Shown: positions 27,758 to 36,332 of the stretch, one piece after another | How the letters are laid out: each line of letters opens with the position of its first letter | Position numbering within the stretch: position 1 is the stretch's first letter | Assembly: GCF_017316125.1 (NCBI RefSeq) | Contig: NZ_JAFLWA010000026.1 | Coordinates: 1 to 41,122 of the forward strand | DNA from: Enterococcus sp. DIV0660C | GTDB lineage: Bacteria > Bacillota > Bacilli > Lactobacillales > Enterococcaceae | Length of the DNA: 41,122 bases | Direction of reading: 5' to 3' | The notes under the pieces: generated by a model | Seen by the model: the letters and a program-made list of their open reading frames with translations, nothing else | Told to the model about the DNA's origin: nothing | The model's database searches: none | Position numbers and translations under genes: made by a program

Positions 27758-29833
27758 ATGGCAAAAGACTTATTATTGGAAATTGGACTAGAAGAAATGC
27801 CTGCTCATGTGGTCACACCAAGCATGAAACAATTAGAAGAAAAAACAGCAAAATTTTTAGATGAACATCAATTAACTTATGATTCAATCGAAACATTCTC
27901 AACACCGCGCCGTTTAGCAATCAAAGTAATAAATGTTCCTGAACGTCAAGCAGATAGTGAAGAAGAAATCAAAGGACCTGCTAAAAAAATCGCATTGGAT
28001 GCTGATGGAAATTGGTCAAAAGCCGCTGAAGGATTCGTTCGTGGTCAAGGGCTAACAACAGATGATATTACTTTTAGAGAGTTAAAAGATGTGGAATATG
28101 TTTATGTGACAAAATACACTCATGGGAAACCTGCAATCGAAGTTTTAGCTGGGCTGGCAGATGTAATTAAAAGTTTAACTTTCCCTGTAACAATGCACTG
28201 GGCAAATTTTGATTTTGAATATATTCGACCAATTCATTGGATTGTCGCTTTGTTAGACGATGAAGTCATTCCATTTAGTGTGTTAGATGTTGAAACAGGG
28301 CGTGCTTCTCGTGGACACCGTTTCTTGGGTGAATCCATCACTTTTGATCATGCAAAAGAATATGAAGAAAAATTGAAGGAGCAATTTGTTATTGCTTCAC
28401 CACAAAAAAGAGAAGCAATGATTGTTAGTCAAGCACAAAAATTAGCAGAAAAAAATCATTGGGTGATTGATCTAGATCCAGAATTACTTGAAGAAGTAAA
28501 TAACTTGGTCGAATACCCAACTGTTTTTGCTGGTGACTTTGAAGAAAAATATCTTTCAGTACCAGAAGAAGTTTTGGTCACGTCAATGAAAGAGCACCAA
28601 CGTTACTTTGAAGTTCGAAATGAAGAGGGAATGTTATTACCTCACTTTATTTCTGCTCGTAATGGGGACGCTGTAAAATTAGACAATGTGATCAAAGGAA
28701 ATCAAAAAGTGTTAACTGCACGTTTAGAGGATGCTGAATTTTTCTACAATGAAGATAAAAAAGTCTCCATCGCAGAAGATGTAGAAAAACTAAAATCAGT
28801 TACTTTCCATGAAAAAATCGGTAGTATCTATGAAAAAATGCAACGTGTTCAAATCGCTGCACGCATCATTGGAGAAGAAGTCGGTTTGTCTGAAGCAGAG
28901 TTAACAGACCTTCAACGCGCTGCTGAAATTTATAAATTTGATTTAGTGACGAATATGGTCGGTGAATTCCCTGAGTTACAAGGAATCATGGGTGAAAAAT
29001 ATGCGTTACTTCAAGGTGAAAAACCTGCCGTTGCGAAAGCAATTCGTGAACACTATATGCCAATTTCAAGCGAGGGAGACTTACCAGAATCCGTTATTGG
29101 TTCTGTCTTAGCTGTGGCAGACAAGTTAGATAGCATCTTTTCTTTCTTCGCCGTAGGAATGGTACCAAGTGGATCAAACGATCCGTATGCTTTGCGTCGC
29201 CAAGCTTATGGTGTGGTTCGTATCGTAGAAGCAAAGGGATGGAGTTTCCCATTAGCTAAACTACAAGAAGTCATTGATGCAGAAATTAGCAAAGATCTCA
29301 CACGTTTTGGCATTGACTTAACAAGTGGCCAAGGTGAAGTTCTTTCATTTATCAAAGGACGTCTACGTCAATTGTTAGTCACGAAAGAAATTCGTCATGA
29401 TGTGATTGATGCGGTATTGAATGCAGAACAAAACGATTTAACAAAAGTCTTCAGCGCAGCACAATTATTCAAGGAGCATTTGAATGATTCGGATTTCAAA
29501 CCTTCAATGGAAGCTTTGACGCGTGTCATCAACTTAGCGAAAAAAGCAGAAACAACAGAAGCTGGTGTAGTAGATCCAGCATTGTTTGAAAATGAAGCAG
29601 AAACAGCCTTGAATGAAGCGGTGAATGAGTTGAAAGCTAATTTTGCAACACAAACGTTGGGTGAAAGCTATGAAAGCTTAGTTGAATTACGTCCATTGAT
29701 TGAGAAATATTTTGATGAAACAATGGTTATGGCAGAAGACCAAGCAGTACGTGCTAACCGTTTATCGCAATTGAAGGAAATTGCATTTATGGCATTATCT
29801 TTGGCGAGCTTGGATAAGATTATGACAAAATAA
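27758..29833 (+). CDS. glyS: Glycyl-tRNA synthetase beta subunit
   Basis: tRNA-binding subunit paired with GlyQ, 691 residues. Seen: the N-terminal [15 protein letters not shown], an HD-like core ([19 protein letters not shown]) near 450, [18 protein letters not shown], and the C-terminal anticodon-binding domain ending [16 protein letters not shown]. Ribosome site AAGGAGG lies inside the glyQ 3' end. The stop codon TAA forms the first bases of an AAGGTTGTG intergenic repeat, exactly as at mntH. Confidence 0.96.
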   Translation: MAKDLLLEIGLEEMPAHVVTPSMKQLEEKTAKFLDEHQLTYDSIETFSTPRRLAIKVINVPERQADSEEEIKGPAKKIALDADGNWSKAAEGFVRGQGLTTDDITFRELKDVEYVYVTKYTHGKPAIEVLAGLADVIKSLTFPVTMHWANFDFEYIRPIHWIVALLDDEVIPFSVLDVETGRASRGHRFLGESITFDHAKEYEEKLKEQFVIASPQKREAMIVSQAQKLAEKNHWVIDLDPELLEEVNNLVEYPTVFAGDFEEKYLSVPEEVLVTSMKEHQRYFEVRNEEGMLLPHFISARNGDAVKLDNVIKGNQKVLTARLEDAEFFYNEDKKVSIAEDVEKLKSVTFHEKIGSIYEKMQRVQIAARIIGEEVGLSEAELTDLQRAAEIYKFDLVTNMVGEFPELQGIMGEKYALLQGEKPAVAKAIREHYMPISSEGDLPESVIGSVLAVADKLDSIFSFFAVGMVPSGSNDPYALRRQAYGVVRIVEAKGWSFPLAKLQEVIDAEISKDLTRFGIDLTSGQGEVLSFIKGRLRQLLVTKEIRHDVIDAVLNAEQNDLTKVFSAAQLFKEHLNDSDFKPSMEALTRVINLAKKAETTEAGVVDPALFENEAETALNEAVNELKANFATQTLGESYESLVELRPLIEKYFDETMVMAEDQAVRANRLSQLKEIAFMALSLASLDKIMTK

Positions 29834-29960
29834 GGTTGTGAAAGAAGTGCCCAACTTCAATAAATAAGAATAAATTTTCGAAAATTGCTTCTCAAATTTT
29901 TGTGAAATTTAGGCTTATTTTGAAGGAGTTACTTCTTAAATACCGTGAACAAGGTTGTGA
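29831..29960 (+). repeat. Intergenic repeat copy B, bounded by AAGGTTGTG motifs
   Basis: It begins in the glyS stop codon (TAAGGTTGTG) and has a second AAGGTTGTG 119 bases later. Between them, TTTTGAAGGAGTTACTTCTT followed by AAATACCGTG corresponds to a similar string in copy A at mntH. A further partial echo (GCTTGCAATATTTTGAAGAG) follows at about 30009. Non-coding. Confidence 0.6.
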
Positions 29961-30060
29961 TGCCAATCGTTCAGCTTTGAAAAAATAATGAGTAACGGAC
30001 AAAGCAGCTTGCAATATTTTGAAGAGTACTTATACTTTTTCAAAAGTATATATAGTTGTT

Positions 30061-30096
30061 AGACCTGAGACAATGAGAATTGTCTCAGGTCTTTTG
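30061..30096 (+). terminator. Terminator of the glyQS operon
   Basis: 14-bp perfect stem AGACCTGAGACAAT / ATTGTCTCAGGTCT closed by a GAGA tetraloop, then TTTTG. It lies about 230 bases after glyS, beyond repeat B. Confidence 0.88.
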
Positions 30097-30106
30097 TATT
30101 TGAAGC

Positions 30107-30120
30107 TGTAAACGATATTA
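30107..30120. promoter_or_regulatory. cre-like site upstream of the galactosamine operon
   Basis: TGTAAACGATATTA resembles the catabolite-responsive element consensus with the TGTAAACG half intact and a degenerate right half. It lies about 100 bases upstream of the operon's -35. Confidence 0.4.
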
Positions 30121-30217
30121 CCTGATTTTTGTCAACTGGTATCAGTCTGGTACTTTTCTTAAATGAAAAAAAATCCTTGATAATACTGATAATAGATTAT
30201 TTTTTTGAAAAAAAGGT

Positions 30218-30246
30218 TTGACAAAAAAGAAAAATATTTTTATTCT
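30218..30246 (+). promoter_or_regulatory. Promoter of the gntR-aga operon
   Basis: Consensus -35 TTGACA (30218-30223), a 17-base spacer, and -10 TATTCT (30241-30246). Confidence 0.75.
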
Positions 30247-30253
30247 TGTCATG

Positions 30254-30265
30254 TGGTTATAACCA
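30254..30265. promoter_or_regulatory. Palindromic operator, candidate GntR/HutC site
   Basis: TGGTTATAACCA is a perfect 12-bp palindrome located at the expected transcription start, between the -10 and the gntR ribosome site. Its TGGT...ACCA form is typical of HutC-subfamily operators (NagR/DasR-like). TGGTAT/TGGTAC half-sites also occur at 30138 and 30148. Confidence 0.65.
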
Positions 30266-30285
30266 GTTAGAGAAAGGAAAAACAA

Positions 30286-31017
30286 ATGGAGAGCTCAGGA
30301 AAAGGAAAATCTTTATACTATCAACTTGTTGATGTATTAAAAGATCGGATTGAAAAGCAGATGACAGCACATGATCAACTGCCATCTGAACGAGAATTAT
30401 GTCAACATTACGGCGTTAGTCGTACGACTGTTCGCTTAGCTTTACAAGAATTAGAAACATTAGGCTATATTTATCGTCGCCATGGCAAAGGAACATTTGT
30501 ATCCGACTTATCTGTGAAGTCATCCAACTTAGCAGGCGCATATAGCTTTACAGAGGCAATGAAAGAATTAGGCAGATTACCTAAGACAGTGATTTTAGAA
30601 TTTCGTCAAATGGAAGCAACAAAAAAAATCGCCCAGGCGTTGAATATAACGCTTGGTGAACCAGTGTTTAAAATCAAACGATTACGTTTGGCAGATGCAG
30701 AACCATTAATGGTTGAACGTTCGTACTTACCAGTTAAATTATTTATGAATTTAGATTTACCCTTACTTGAAAGCAAACCCTTGTATGATGTCTTTTCGCA
30801 AGATTACGATCAAATCGTCCAGTTTGCAGATGAAGAATTTTATGCAAGCATTGTGCAAAAAAAAGATGCCGATTTATTACGCATCGCAGATAGTGCCCCT
30901 GTATTACATTTGATTCGGTCGACATACAATCACAAAAATGAAATTATCGAATATACAGACAGCGTTGCCAGAGCAGATCAGTTCCATTATAAAATCCGGC
31001 ACGTGCGCAGTCATTAA
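30286..31017 (+). CDS. GntR-family (HutC/UTRA) transcriptional regulator
   Basis: A 243-residue regulator with an N-terminal GntR winged helix (LPSERELCQHYGVSRTTVRLALQELETLG, then the wing RRHGKGTFV). A UTRA effector domain at about 90-240 typically binds phosphorylated amino sugars. AGAAAGG precedes the ATG. It is the first gene of the operon with agaS, lacD and a four-part PTS, behind a palindrome that it most likely binds. An amino-sugar 6-phosphate inducer is inferred from the neighbours. Confidence 0.9.
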   Translation: MESSGKGKSLYYQLVDVLKDRIEKQMTAHDQLPSERELCQHYGVSRTTVRLALQELETLGYIYRRHGKGTFVSDLSVKSSNLAGAYSFTEAMKELGRLPKTVILEFRQMEATKKIAQALNITLGEPVFKIKRLRLADAEPLMVERSYLPVKLFMNLDLPLLESKPLYDVFSQDYDQIVQFADEEFYASIVQKKDADLLRIADSAPVLHLIRSTYNHKNEIIEYTDSVARADQFHYKIRHVRSH

Positions 31018-31029
31018 GGAGGAAGTCAA

Positions 31030-32229
31030 ATGCTTGAACAAAGAAAAGAGTTGGAAGAACGAGGTGCAGCAATCACAGCTGGTGAAATTCAACAGCAACC
31101 AGAATTATGGCAAGAAACAGTTGCAATCTTGAAAGAAAAAAAGGAAGAGCTCAAAGCATTTTTTGAAAAAATGAACGAATCAGCAAAAGGAAAACGTATT
31201 CGAGTAATTTTCACTGGAGCTGGAACGTCTCAGTATGTGGGGGATACGATTGTTCCTTATTTAAATGGACATGGTGATACACAAAAGTTTATTTTCCAAA
31301 GTATTGGAACCACTGATATTGTTGCTGCACCACAAGATTATTTGATTCCTGAAGAGCCCACATTACTTGTATCGTTTGCACGCAGTGGAAATAGTCCCGA
31401 AAGCTTAGCGGCAGTTGATCTCGCAAATCAAGTCGTTTCGACGATTTTTCATTTATCGATTACTTGTGCAGCAGAGGGAAGTTTGGCTAAAGCAGCAGAA
31501 AAGGATCCAAAAAACTTTTTATTATTGATGCCTGAAAGAGCCAACGATGCTGGTTTTGCAATGACTGGAAGTTTTACTTGCATGATGTTAAGTGCCTTAT
31601 TGATTTTTGACCGAACAGCGGATGAAACGAAGGAGAAATATGTAACCGTTTTATCTAAAGTGGGTGAGAACATCTTAAGCAGAGTATCGGAGATTAAGGA
31701 ATTGATTTCGCCAGATTTTCAAAGAATTGTTTATCTAGGATCAGGTAGCTTAGCAGGATTGGCAAGAGAAGCACAACTGAAAATTTTAGAATTAACTGCG
31801 GGAAAAGTCGCTACTAGTTTTGATTCTTCCATGGGCTTTCGTCATGGTCCTAAGTCATTCGTGAACGACGAAACGCTCGTTTTTGTATTCGTTAATAATC
31901 ATCCTTACACACGAACCTATGATTTAGATATTTTGGAAGAAATTCACGGAGATAAAATTGCGAAACAAGCAATTGCGATTGCCCAACCTGGAAAGACAAA
32001 CTATTCTGGTCAAACTTTTCAAATGGAAGAAACGGAAACTTGTTTACCTGATGGCTATTTGTCTTTAGCGATGATCTTAGTTGGCCAGTTGATCGCGTTG
32101 TGGACCTCAATCAAGATTGGGCACACACCAGATACACCTTCGCCAAGCGGAACCGTTAATCGAGTTGTTAAAGGAGTAACGATTCACAACTATCCTGAAA
32201 ATATAGAGAAAAGAGGAGATAATAAGTGA
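31030..32229 (+). CDS. agaS: AgaS-type SIS sugar isomerase/deaminase
   Basis: A 399-residue protein with two SIS domains (TGAGTSQYVGD near 62; SFARSGNSPES near 119; YLGSGSLAGLARE near 236; FRHGPKSFV near 276). AgaS proteins convert galactosamine-6-phosphate to tagatose-6-phosphate plus ammonia. GGAGG precedes the ATG, and the stop overlaps lacD (GTGA). It differs from GlmS by lacking the glutaminase domain. Followed by LacD and a mannose-family PTS, which supports a galactosamine or N-acetylgalactosamine pathway. A glucosamine-type deaminase role is less likely with LacD present. Confidence 0.85.
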   Translation: MLEQRKELEERGAAITAGEIQQQPELWQETVAILKEKKEELKAFFEKMNESAKGKRIRVIFTGAGTSQYVGDTIVPYLNGHGDTQKFIFQSIGTTDIVAAPQDYLIPEEPTLLVSFARSGNSPESLAAVDLANQVVSTIFHLSITCAAEGSLAKAAEKDPKNFLLLMPERANDAGFAMTGSFTCMMLSALLIFDRTADETKEKYVTVLSKVGENILSRVSEIKELISPDFQRIVYLGSGSLAGLAREAQLKILELTAGKVATSFDSSMGFRHGPKSFVNDETLVFVFVNNHPYTRTYDLDILEEIHGDKIAKQAIAIAQPGKTNYSGQTFQMEETETCLPDGYLSLAMILVGQLIALWTSIKIGHTPDTPSPSGTVNRVVKGVTIHNYPENIEKRGDNK

Positions 32230-33203
32230 ACTTGACAACAGAAAAACAAGCAGCAATGAATCGATTATCCACAGAAACAGGGAAAATCAGTGCATTAGCA
32301 ATTGATCAACGCGGCGCACTGAAAAAAATGATGCATGCACTGGGGATGGATGCAACAGCGGAACAAATCAGCGAATTTAAGACGCTCGTTTCAAGTGAGC
32401 TAACACCTTTTGCTTCAGCCATTTTGTTAGATCCAGAGTACGGGCTCTCTGCAGCGAAAGCTCGTGATGAACAAGCGGGTTTATTATTAGCTTATGAAAA
32501 AACGGGTTATGATGCAACGAAACCTGGTCGACTACCTGATTTACTCGAAGATTGGTCTGCTCTACGTTTAAAAATAGCGCAAGCAGATGCTGTCAAATTT
32601 TTATTGTATTATGACGTGGATGAAGACCCAGCAATCAACCATTTAAAACATGTTTTTGTTGAACGCTTAGGAAGTGAATGTGCCGGAGAAGATCGCCCCT
32701 TTTACTTAGAATTGGTTTCCTATGATGCAACAATTGCAGATAGTAACTCAATCGAATATGCGAAAATCAAACCCCATAAAGTCATTGAGATGATGAAAGA
32801 ATTTTCACAACCAAATTATAAGGTAGACGTACTAAAAGTCGAAGTGCCAGTCAACATGAATTATGTTGAGGGTTTTGCTACTAATGAAACATGTTATACA
32901 CAAGTCGAAGCGCAAGAATTCTTTAAGGAACAAAGTGAGGCAACAAGTTTACCATTTATTTTCTTAAGTGCTGGAGTGTCAACGAAATTATTCCAAGAAA
33001 CACTGGTCTTCGCTCGTGAATCTGGTTCAGCCTTTAATGGTGTTCTTTGTGGTCGGGCAACTTGGAAAGACGGTGTAAAAGCTTATGTTGAGAACGGTCG
33101 AGCAGGCGCCATTGATTGGTTGCAAACAACTGGTCGAGCAAATATCGAGGAATTAAATGAGGTTGTGGAACGAACAGCAACCCCTTGGTATGAAAAAGCA
33201 TAG
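32226..33203 (+). CDS. lacD: Tagatose-1,6-bisphosphate aldolase
   Basis: Class I aldolase splitting tagatose-1,6-bisphosphate into dihydroxyacetone phosphate and glyceraldehyde-3-phosphate, 325 residues. Seen: the N-terminal ISALAIDQRGALKKMM, ILLDPEYGL, the Schiff-base region DVLKVEVPVNM, FLSAGVST, and NGVLCGRATWKDGV. Start: GTG at 32226, behind GAGGAG, overlapping the agaS stop by four bases. The preceding kinase step (tagatose-6-phosphate kinase, LacC) is not encoded here. Firm family call. Confidence 0.93.
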   Translation: MNLTTEKQAAMNRLSTETGKISALAIDQRGALKKMMHALGMDATAEQISEFKTLVSSELTPFASAILLDPEYGLSAAKARDEQAGLLLAYEKTGYDATKPGRLPDLLEDWSALRLKIAQADAVKFLLYYDVDEDPAINHLKHVFVERLGSECAGEDRPFYLELVSYDATIADSNSIEYAKIKPHKVIEMMKEFSQPNYKVDVLKVEVPVNMNYVEGFATNETCYTQVEAQEFFKEQSEATSLPFIFLSAGVSTKLFQETLVFARESGSAFNGVLCGRATWKDGVKAYVENGRAGAIDWLQTTGRANIEELNEVVERTATPWYEKA

Positions 33204-33250
33204 CCGCTTCAATTTAACCAAGAAAAAGTAAGCGGTTTCGTTTACTTTTT
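33202..33250 (+). terminator. Intra-operon hairpins between lacD and the PTS genes (possible attenuator)
   Basis: AGCCGCTT (33202-33209) can pair with AAGCGGTT (33230-33237), while AAAAAGTAA (33223-33231) pairs perfectly with TTACTTTTT (33242-33250). The two folds share bases 33230-33231. The second fold ends in a T run, so partial termination between lacD and the IIB gene is possible. Confidence 0.4.
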
Positions 33251-33293
33251 ATAATGGCATTACTTATTCAAAAACAGAAGGGAACGAAGAAAA

Positions 33294-33773
33294 ATGGCAA
33301 TTATTGGCGTACGAATTGATGGCAGACTGATTCATGGACAAGTAGCAAATTTGTGGACAACAAAACTAAATATCACACGAATCATGGTCGTAGATGATGA
33401 AGTAGCGACAAATGCAATCGAAAAAAGTGGTCTTAAGCTTGCTACACCAGCTGGAGTAAAGTTAAGCGTGTTACCAGTAGAAAAAGCAGCAGCTAATATT
33501 TTAGCTGGTAAGTATGATTCGCAACGACTACTGATTGTTGCGAAGAAGCCAGATCGTTTATTAAAGTTAGTTGAGTTAGGTGTTCCTTTGACAGAAATCA
33601 ATGTTGGGAACATGTCTCAAACAGATGAAACTCGTTCCATTACTAAGTCAATCAATGTTGTTGATGAAGATGTATCTGTATTTAAACAATTAGCAGCTAA
33701 AGGAGTACATCTGATTGCTCAAATGGTTCCAAGTGACAAGGCTGAAGACTTTATGAGTCTGTTAACAAAATAG
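33294..33773 (+). CDS. PTS IIB component, mannose/sorbose family
   Basis: Cytoplasmic phosphocarrier passing phosphate from IIA to the sugar, 159 residues. Seen: the phosphorylation loop RIDGRLIHGQV with His14, RIMVVDDEVA, and the family's NVGNMS motif near 105. It is followed by IIC, IID and IIA in the order of an N-acetylgalactosamine (Aga)-type system. A weak ribosome site (GGGAACGAAG) precedes the ATG. The substrate (galactosamine or GalNAc) is inferred from AgaS and LacD. Confidence 0.9.
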   Translation: MAIIGVRIDGRLIHGQVANLWTTKLNITRIMVVDDEVATNAIEKSGLKLATPAGVKLSVLPVEKAAANILAGKYDSQRLLIVAKKPDRLLKLVELGVPLTEINVGNMSQTDETRSITKSINVVDEDVSVFKQLAAKGVHLIAQMVPSDKAEDFMSLLTK

Positions 33774-33785
33774 GAGGAATAATTC

Positions 33786-34679
33786 ATGGATATTCAATGG
33801 TGGCAGATCTTATTATTATCATTATACGCAGGCTATCAGATTTTAGATGAGCTACAAATTTATTCATCAATGAGTGCACCCGTCTTTGCCGGTTTGTTTG
33901 CTGGTTTAGTAATGGGGGATTTACAAGCAGGACTGATCATTGGTGGTAGTATGCAGTTAACAGTGTTAGGTGTTGGAACATTTGGCGGTGCTTCTAAGAT
34001 TGATGCAAATTCAGGAACGATTTTAGCAACAGCCTTTTCGATTTCACTTGGTATGAATCCTGAACAAGCGATTGCAGCAATTGCTGTACCAGTGGCTAGC
34101 TTGATGATCCAATTAGATATTTTAGCTCGCTTTGCAAATACGTATTTTGCACATCGAATTGATCGACATGTTGAAACAATGAATTATAAAGCAATTGAAC
34201 GAAACTTCTTGATGGGTGCTTTACCTTGGTCACTTTCTCGGCTAGTACCTGTTTTCTTAGCTTTGGCTTTTGGAGGAGGGTTGGTTGAAAATGTTGTTGG
34301 CGTGTTGAATGGTGATCTAAAATGGCTAGGTGATGGTTTATCAGTAGCCGGAGCTGTTCTGCCAGCAGTTGGTTTTGCTATTTTATTACGCTATCTACCT
34401 GTTAAGAAACATTTTCCATATCTCGTTTTAGGTTTCACGATTACTGCATTGTTAGCAACGCTTTTCTCAAATGTCCAATTACTTGGAACGAGTGTGGCAA
34501 GTGTAGTGAAGGAAATGCCAGGAACCTTTAACTCATTACCAATGTTAGCGGTCGCTTTGATTGGATTTGCGTTAGCAGCTATTAGTTATAAAAATGGTCA
34601 GAATAATCATAATCAAAAACCAGTAGCAAATGAGCAAGTAGAATCAGCTGAGGGGGAAATCGAAGATGACGAAATCTAA
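33786..34679 (+). CDS. PTS IIC component, mannose/sorbose family
   Basis: Integral membrane channel subunit, 297 residues, with about eight hydrophobic segments. Seen: the N-terminal FAGLFAGLVMGDLQAGLIIGGSMQL and GTFGGASKIDANSGTILATA, typical of the AgaC/ManY family. AGGAGG lies 7 bases before the ATG. A polar, acidic C-terminal tail (about 270-297) follows the last membrane helix. Its stop overlaps the IID start by 14 bases, consistent with stoichiometric translation of the IIC-IID complex. Confidence 0.9.
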   Translation: MDIQWWQILLLSLYAGYQILDELQIYSSMSAPVFAGLFAGLVMGDLQAGLIIGGSMQLTVLGVGTFGGASKIDANSGTILATAFSISLGMNPEQAIAAIAVPVASLMIQLDILARFANTYFAHRIDRHVETMNYKAIERNFLMGALPWSLSRLVPVFLALAFGGGLVENVVGVLNGDLKWLGDGLSVAGAVLPAVGFAILLRYLPVKKHFPYLVLGFTITALLATLFSNVQLLGTSVASVVKEMPGTFNSLPMLAVALIGFALAAISYKNGQNNHNQKPVANEQVESAEGEIEDDEI

Positions 34680-35475
34680 TTATAAATTGACAAAAGAAGA
34701 TTTTAAACAAATCAATCGAAGAAGTTTATTTACTTTTCAATTAGGCTGGAACTATGAACGGATGCAGGGTTCAGGTTATTTGTATACGATCTTACCTCAG
34801 CTTCGCAAAATTTATGGGGATGATACACCTGAGTTAAAAGAAATAATGAAAACGCATACGCAATTTTTTAATACGTCAAACTTCTTTAATACGATTGTCA
34901 CAGGGATTGACCTTGCAATTGAAGAGAAGGAAGGAATTGCAGCAAAACAAACAGTTTCTGGGATGAAAGCTGGGTTAATGGGGCCTTTTGCCGCAATTGG
35001 TGACTCGATCTTTGCTGCGCTTATTCCAACTATCTTTGGTGCATTGGCTGCGAACATGGCAATCAATGGAAATCCTGCAGGTGTGTTTATCTGGATCATC
35101 GCACAAATCGTTGTCATGGTCTTTCGTTGGAAGCAATTGGAGTTTGCTTATAAAGAAGGAATCTCATTAGTAACAACGATGCAATCACGACTAACTGCAC
35201 TAACTGATGCAGCAACATTACTCGGTGTCTTCATGGTAGGTGCTTTAGTAGCAACAATGGTCAATGTTAAATTCTCATGGGCACCAAGCATTGGTGATGT
35301 GACACTAAACATGCAAAATAATATTGATATGATTTTACCTAAGATTTTACCAGCAGCAATTGTTGGTGGGGTATATTGGATGTTAGGCAAGAAAAATATG
35401 ACATCTACACGTGCAATCTTTATTGTTCTGATTGTCTGTGTTGCGTTATCAGCTCTTGGTGTGATTTCAAAATAA
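34666..35475 (+). CDS. PTS IID component, mannose/sorbose family
   Basis: Membrane partner of IIC, found only in the mannose-type PTS, 269 residues. Seen: the N-terminal RRSLFTFQLGWNYERMQGSGYLY, the conserved GLMGPFAAIGDS in the middle, and several C-terminal hydrophobic segments. GAGGGGGAAA upstream lies within the IIC gene. The 14-base overlap with IIC supports coupling. Substrate inferred from operon context. Confidence 0.92.
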   Translation: MTKSNYKLTKEDFKQINRRSLFTFQLGWNYERMQGSGYLYTILPQLRKIYGDDTPELKEIMKTHTQFFNTSNFFNTIVTGIDLAIEEKEGIAAKQTVSGMKAGLMGPFAAIGDSIFAALIPTIFGALAANMAINGNPAGVFIWIIAQIVVMVFRWKQLEFAYKEGISLVTTMQSRLTALTDAATLLGVFMVGALVATMVNVKFSWAPSIGDVTLNMQNNIDMILPKILPAAIVGGVYWMLGKKNMTSTRAIFIVLIVCVALSALGVISK

Positions 35476-35488
35476 TGGGGTGGAAAAA

Positions 35489-35893
35489 ATGAGTCAAGAG
35501 TTAGTTTTGATTAGTCATGGACAATTATGTGAAGCACTGAAAAAAAGTACAGAAATGATCATGGGACCACAAACGACGATCCATACGGTGGCATTGTTAG
35601 AATCCGATGGTGCAGAAGATTTTAAAGAAAAATTTTTACAAGTCACAGCTGAATTAGAATCCTATGTTGTCTTTTGTGACCTGATGGGAGGAACGCCTTG
35701 TAACGTCATCTCTCGTATGATTATGGAGGGTGCAGCGATCGAACTTTACGCTGGGATGAATATGCCAATGGTAATTGAGTTCATCAATGGTACATTGATT
35801 GATACGCCTGTTGACTTTATTACTTCTGGTCAACAAAATATTGTTTCCGTTAATCAAATGATTGCATTGGCGAATGAAGAGGAAGATGAATAG
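35489..35893 (+). CDS. PTS IIA component, mannose/sorbose family
   Basis: Soluble 134-residue phosphocarrier that takes phosphate from HPr. Seen: the active-site LVLISHGQL with His10, GGTPCNVISRM near 65, and YAGMNMPMV near 83, all diagnostic of the EIIA-Man domain. Start: ATG at 35489 with GGGGTGG 5 bases upstream; a GTG at 35480 overlaps that site. It closes the operon. No strong terminator follows at once, only an imperfect hairpin at 35935. Confidence 0.9.
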   Translation: MSQELVLISHGQLCEALKKSTEMIMGPQTTIHTVALLESDGAEDFKEKFLQVTAELESYVVFCDLMGGTPCNVISRMIMEGAAIELYAGMNMPMVIEFINGTLIDTPVDFITSGQQNIVSVNQMIALANEEEDE

Positions 35894-35934
35894 TTGAACG
35901 AGTAAAAAATAAACCATTAAGTGATAAACTCTAG

Positions 35935-35988
35935 ACACAACAACAGCGGCTTCCTTTCTAAAAAAGAAGAAAGTCGTGGTTATTGTGT
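35935..35988. repeat. Long imperfect inverted repeat after the PTS operon
   Basis: ACACAACAACAGCGGCTTCC pairs with its partner ending GGTTATTGTGT over about 23 positions with scattered mismatches and wobble pairs, around an A-rich loop. No T run follows on the plus strand, so it is a poor terminator. It may stabilise the mRNA 3' end or be an element scar. Confidence 0.45.
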
Positions 35989-36240
35989 AATAAATAGCGA
36001 ATGTCTATTTATAGAGATAGGTTGTTAATGAAGAACAAGAATTTTATTATCGATGTTCAAGTTTCTCCACATTCCTATGAAATAGAGTAGGAATATTCAG
36101 TTCAAGTTACCTTTTGTAGTTTAAATATTATTTGTTCAATTTAAGAAAATTTATTTTTTTCTTTTTGGAGAAATCTATCGTCTCTTTATATCTTTCAGTC
36201 CGTTATTAGTCTGAGCAATAAATAGCTTCTTATATAATAG

Positions 36241-36291
36241 AAAAAAGGATTTCGCGAAATACCTGTTGAGGCTATTCGTGAAATCCTTTTT
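36241..36291. terminator. Bidirectional terminator hairpin with a TATAAT just upstream
   Basis: AAAAAGGATTTCGCGAAAT / ATTCGTGAAATCCTTTTT form a stem of about 17 bp with a 13-base loop. A TATAAT lies at 36234, immediately before it on the plus strand. It may end transcripts of the minus-strand regulator gene or make a very short RNA. Confidence 0.6.
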
Positions 36292-36296
36292 CAGTA

Positions 36297-36332
36297 GTAA
36301 GAGGAAAACTTGTTTTCAACGCTTCCTCTTAC
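36297..36332. repeat. 10-bp perfect inverted repeat
   Basis: GTAAGAGGAA (36297-36306) and TTCCTCTTAC (36323-36332) with a 16-base loop. The string TTCCTCTTAC recurs at 37742-37751 inside the regulator pseudogene. Confidence 0.5.
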
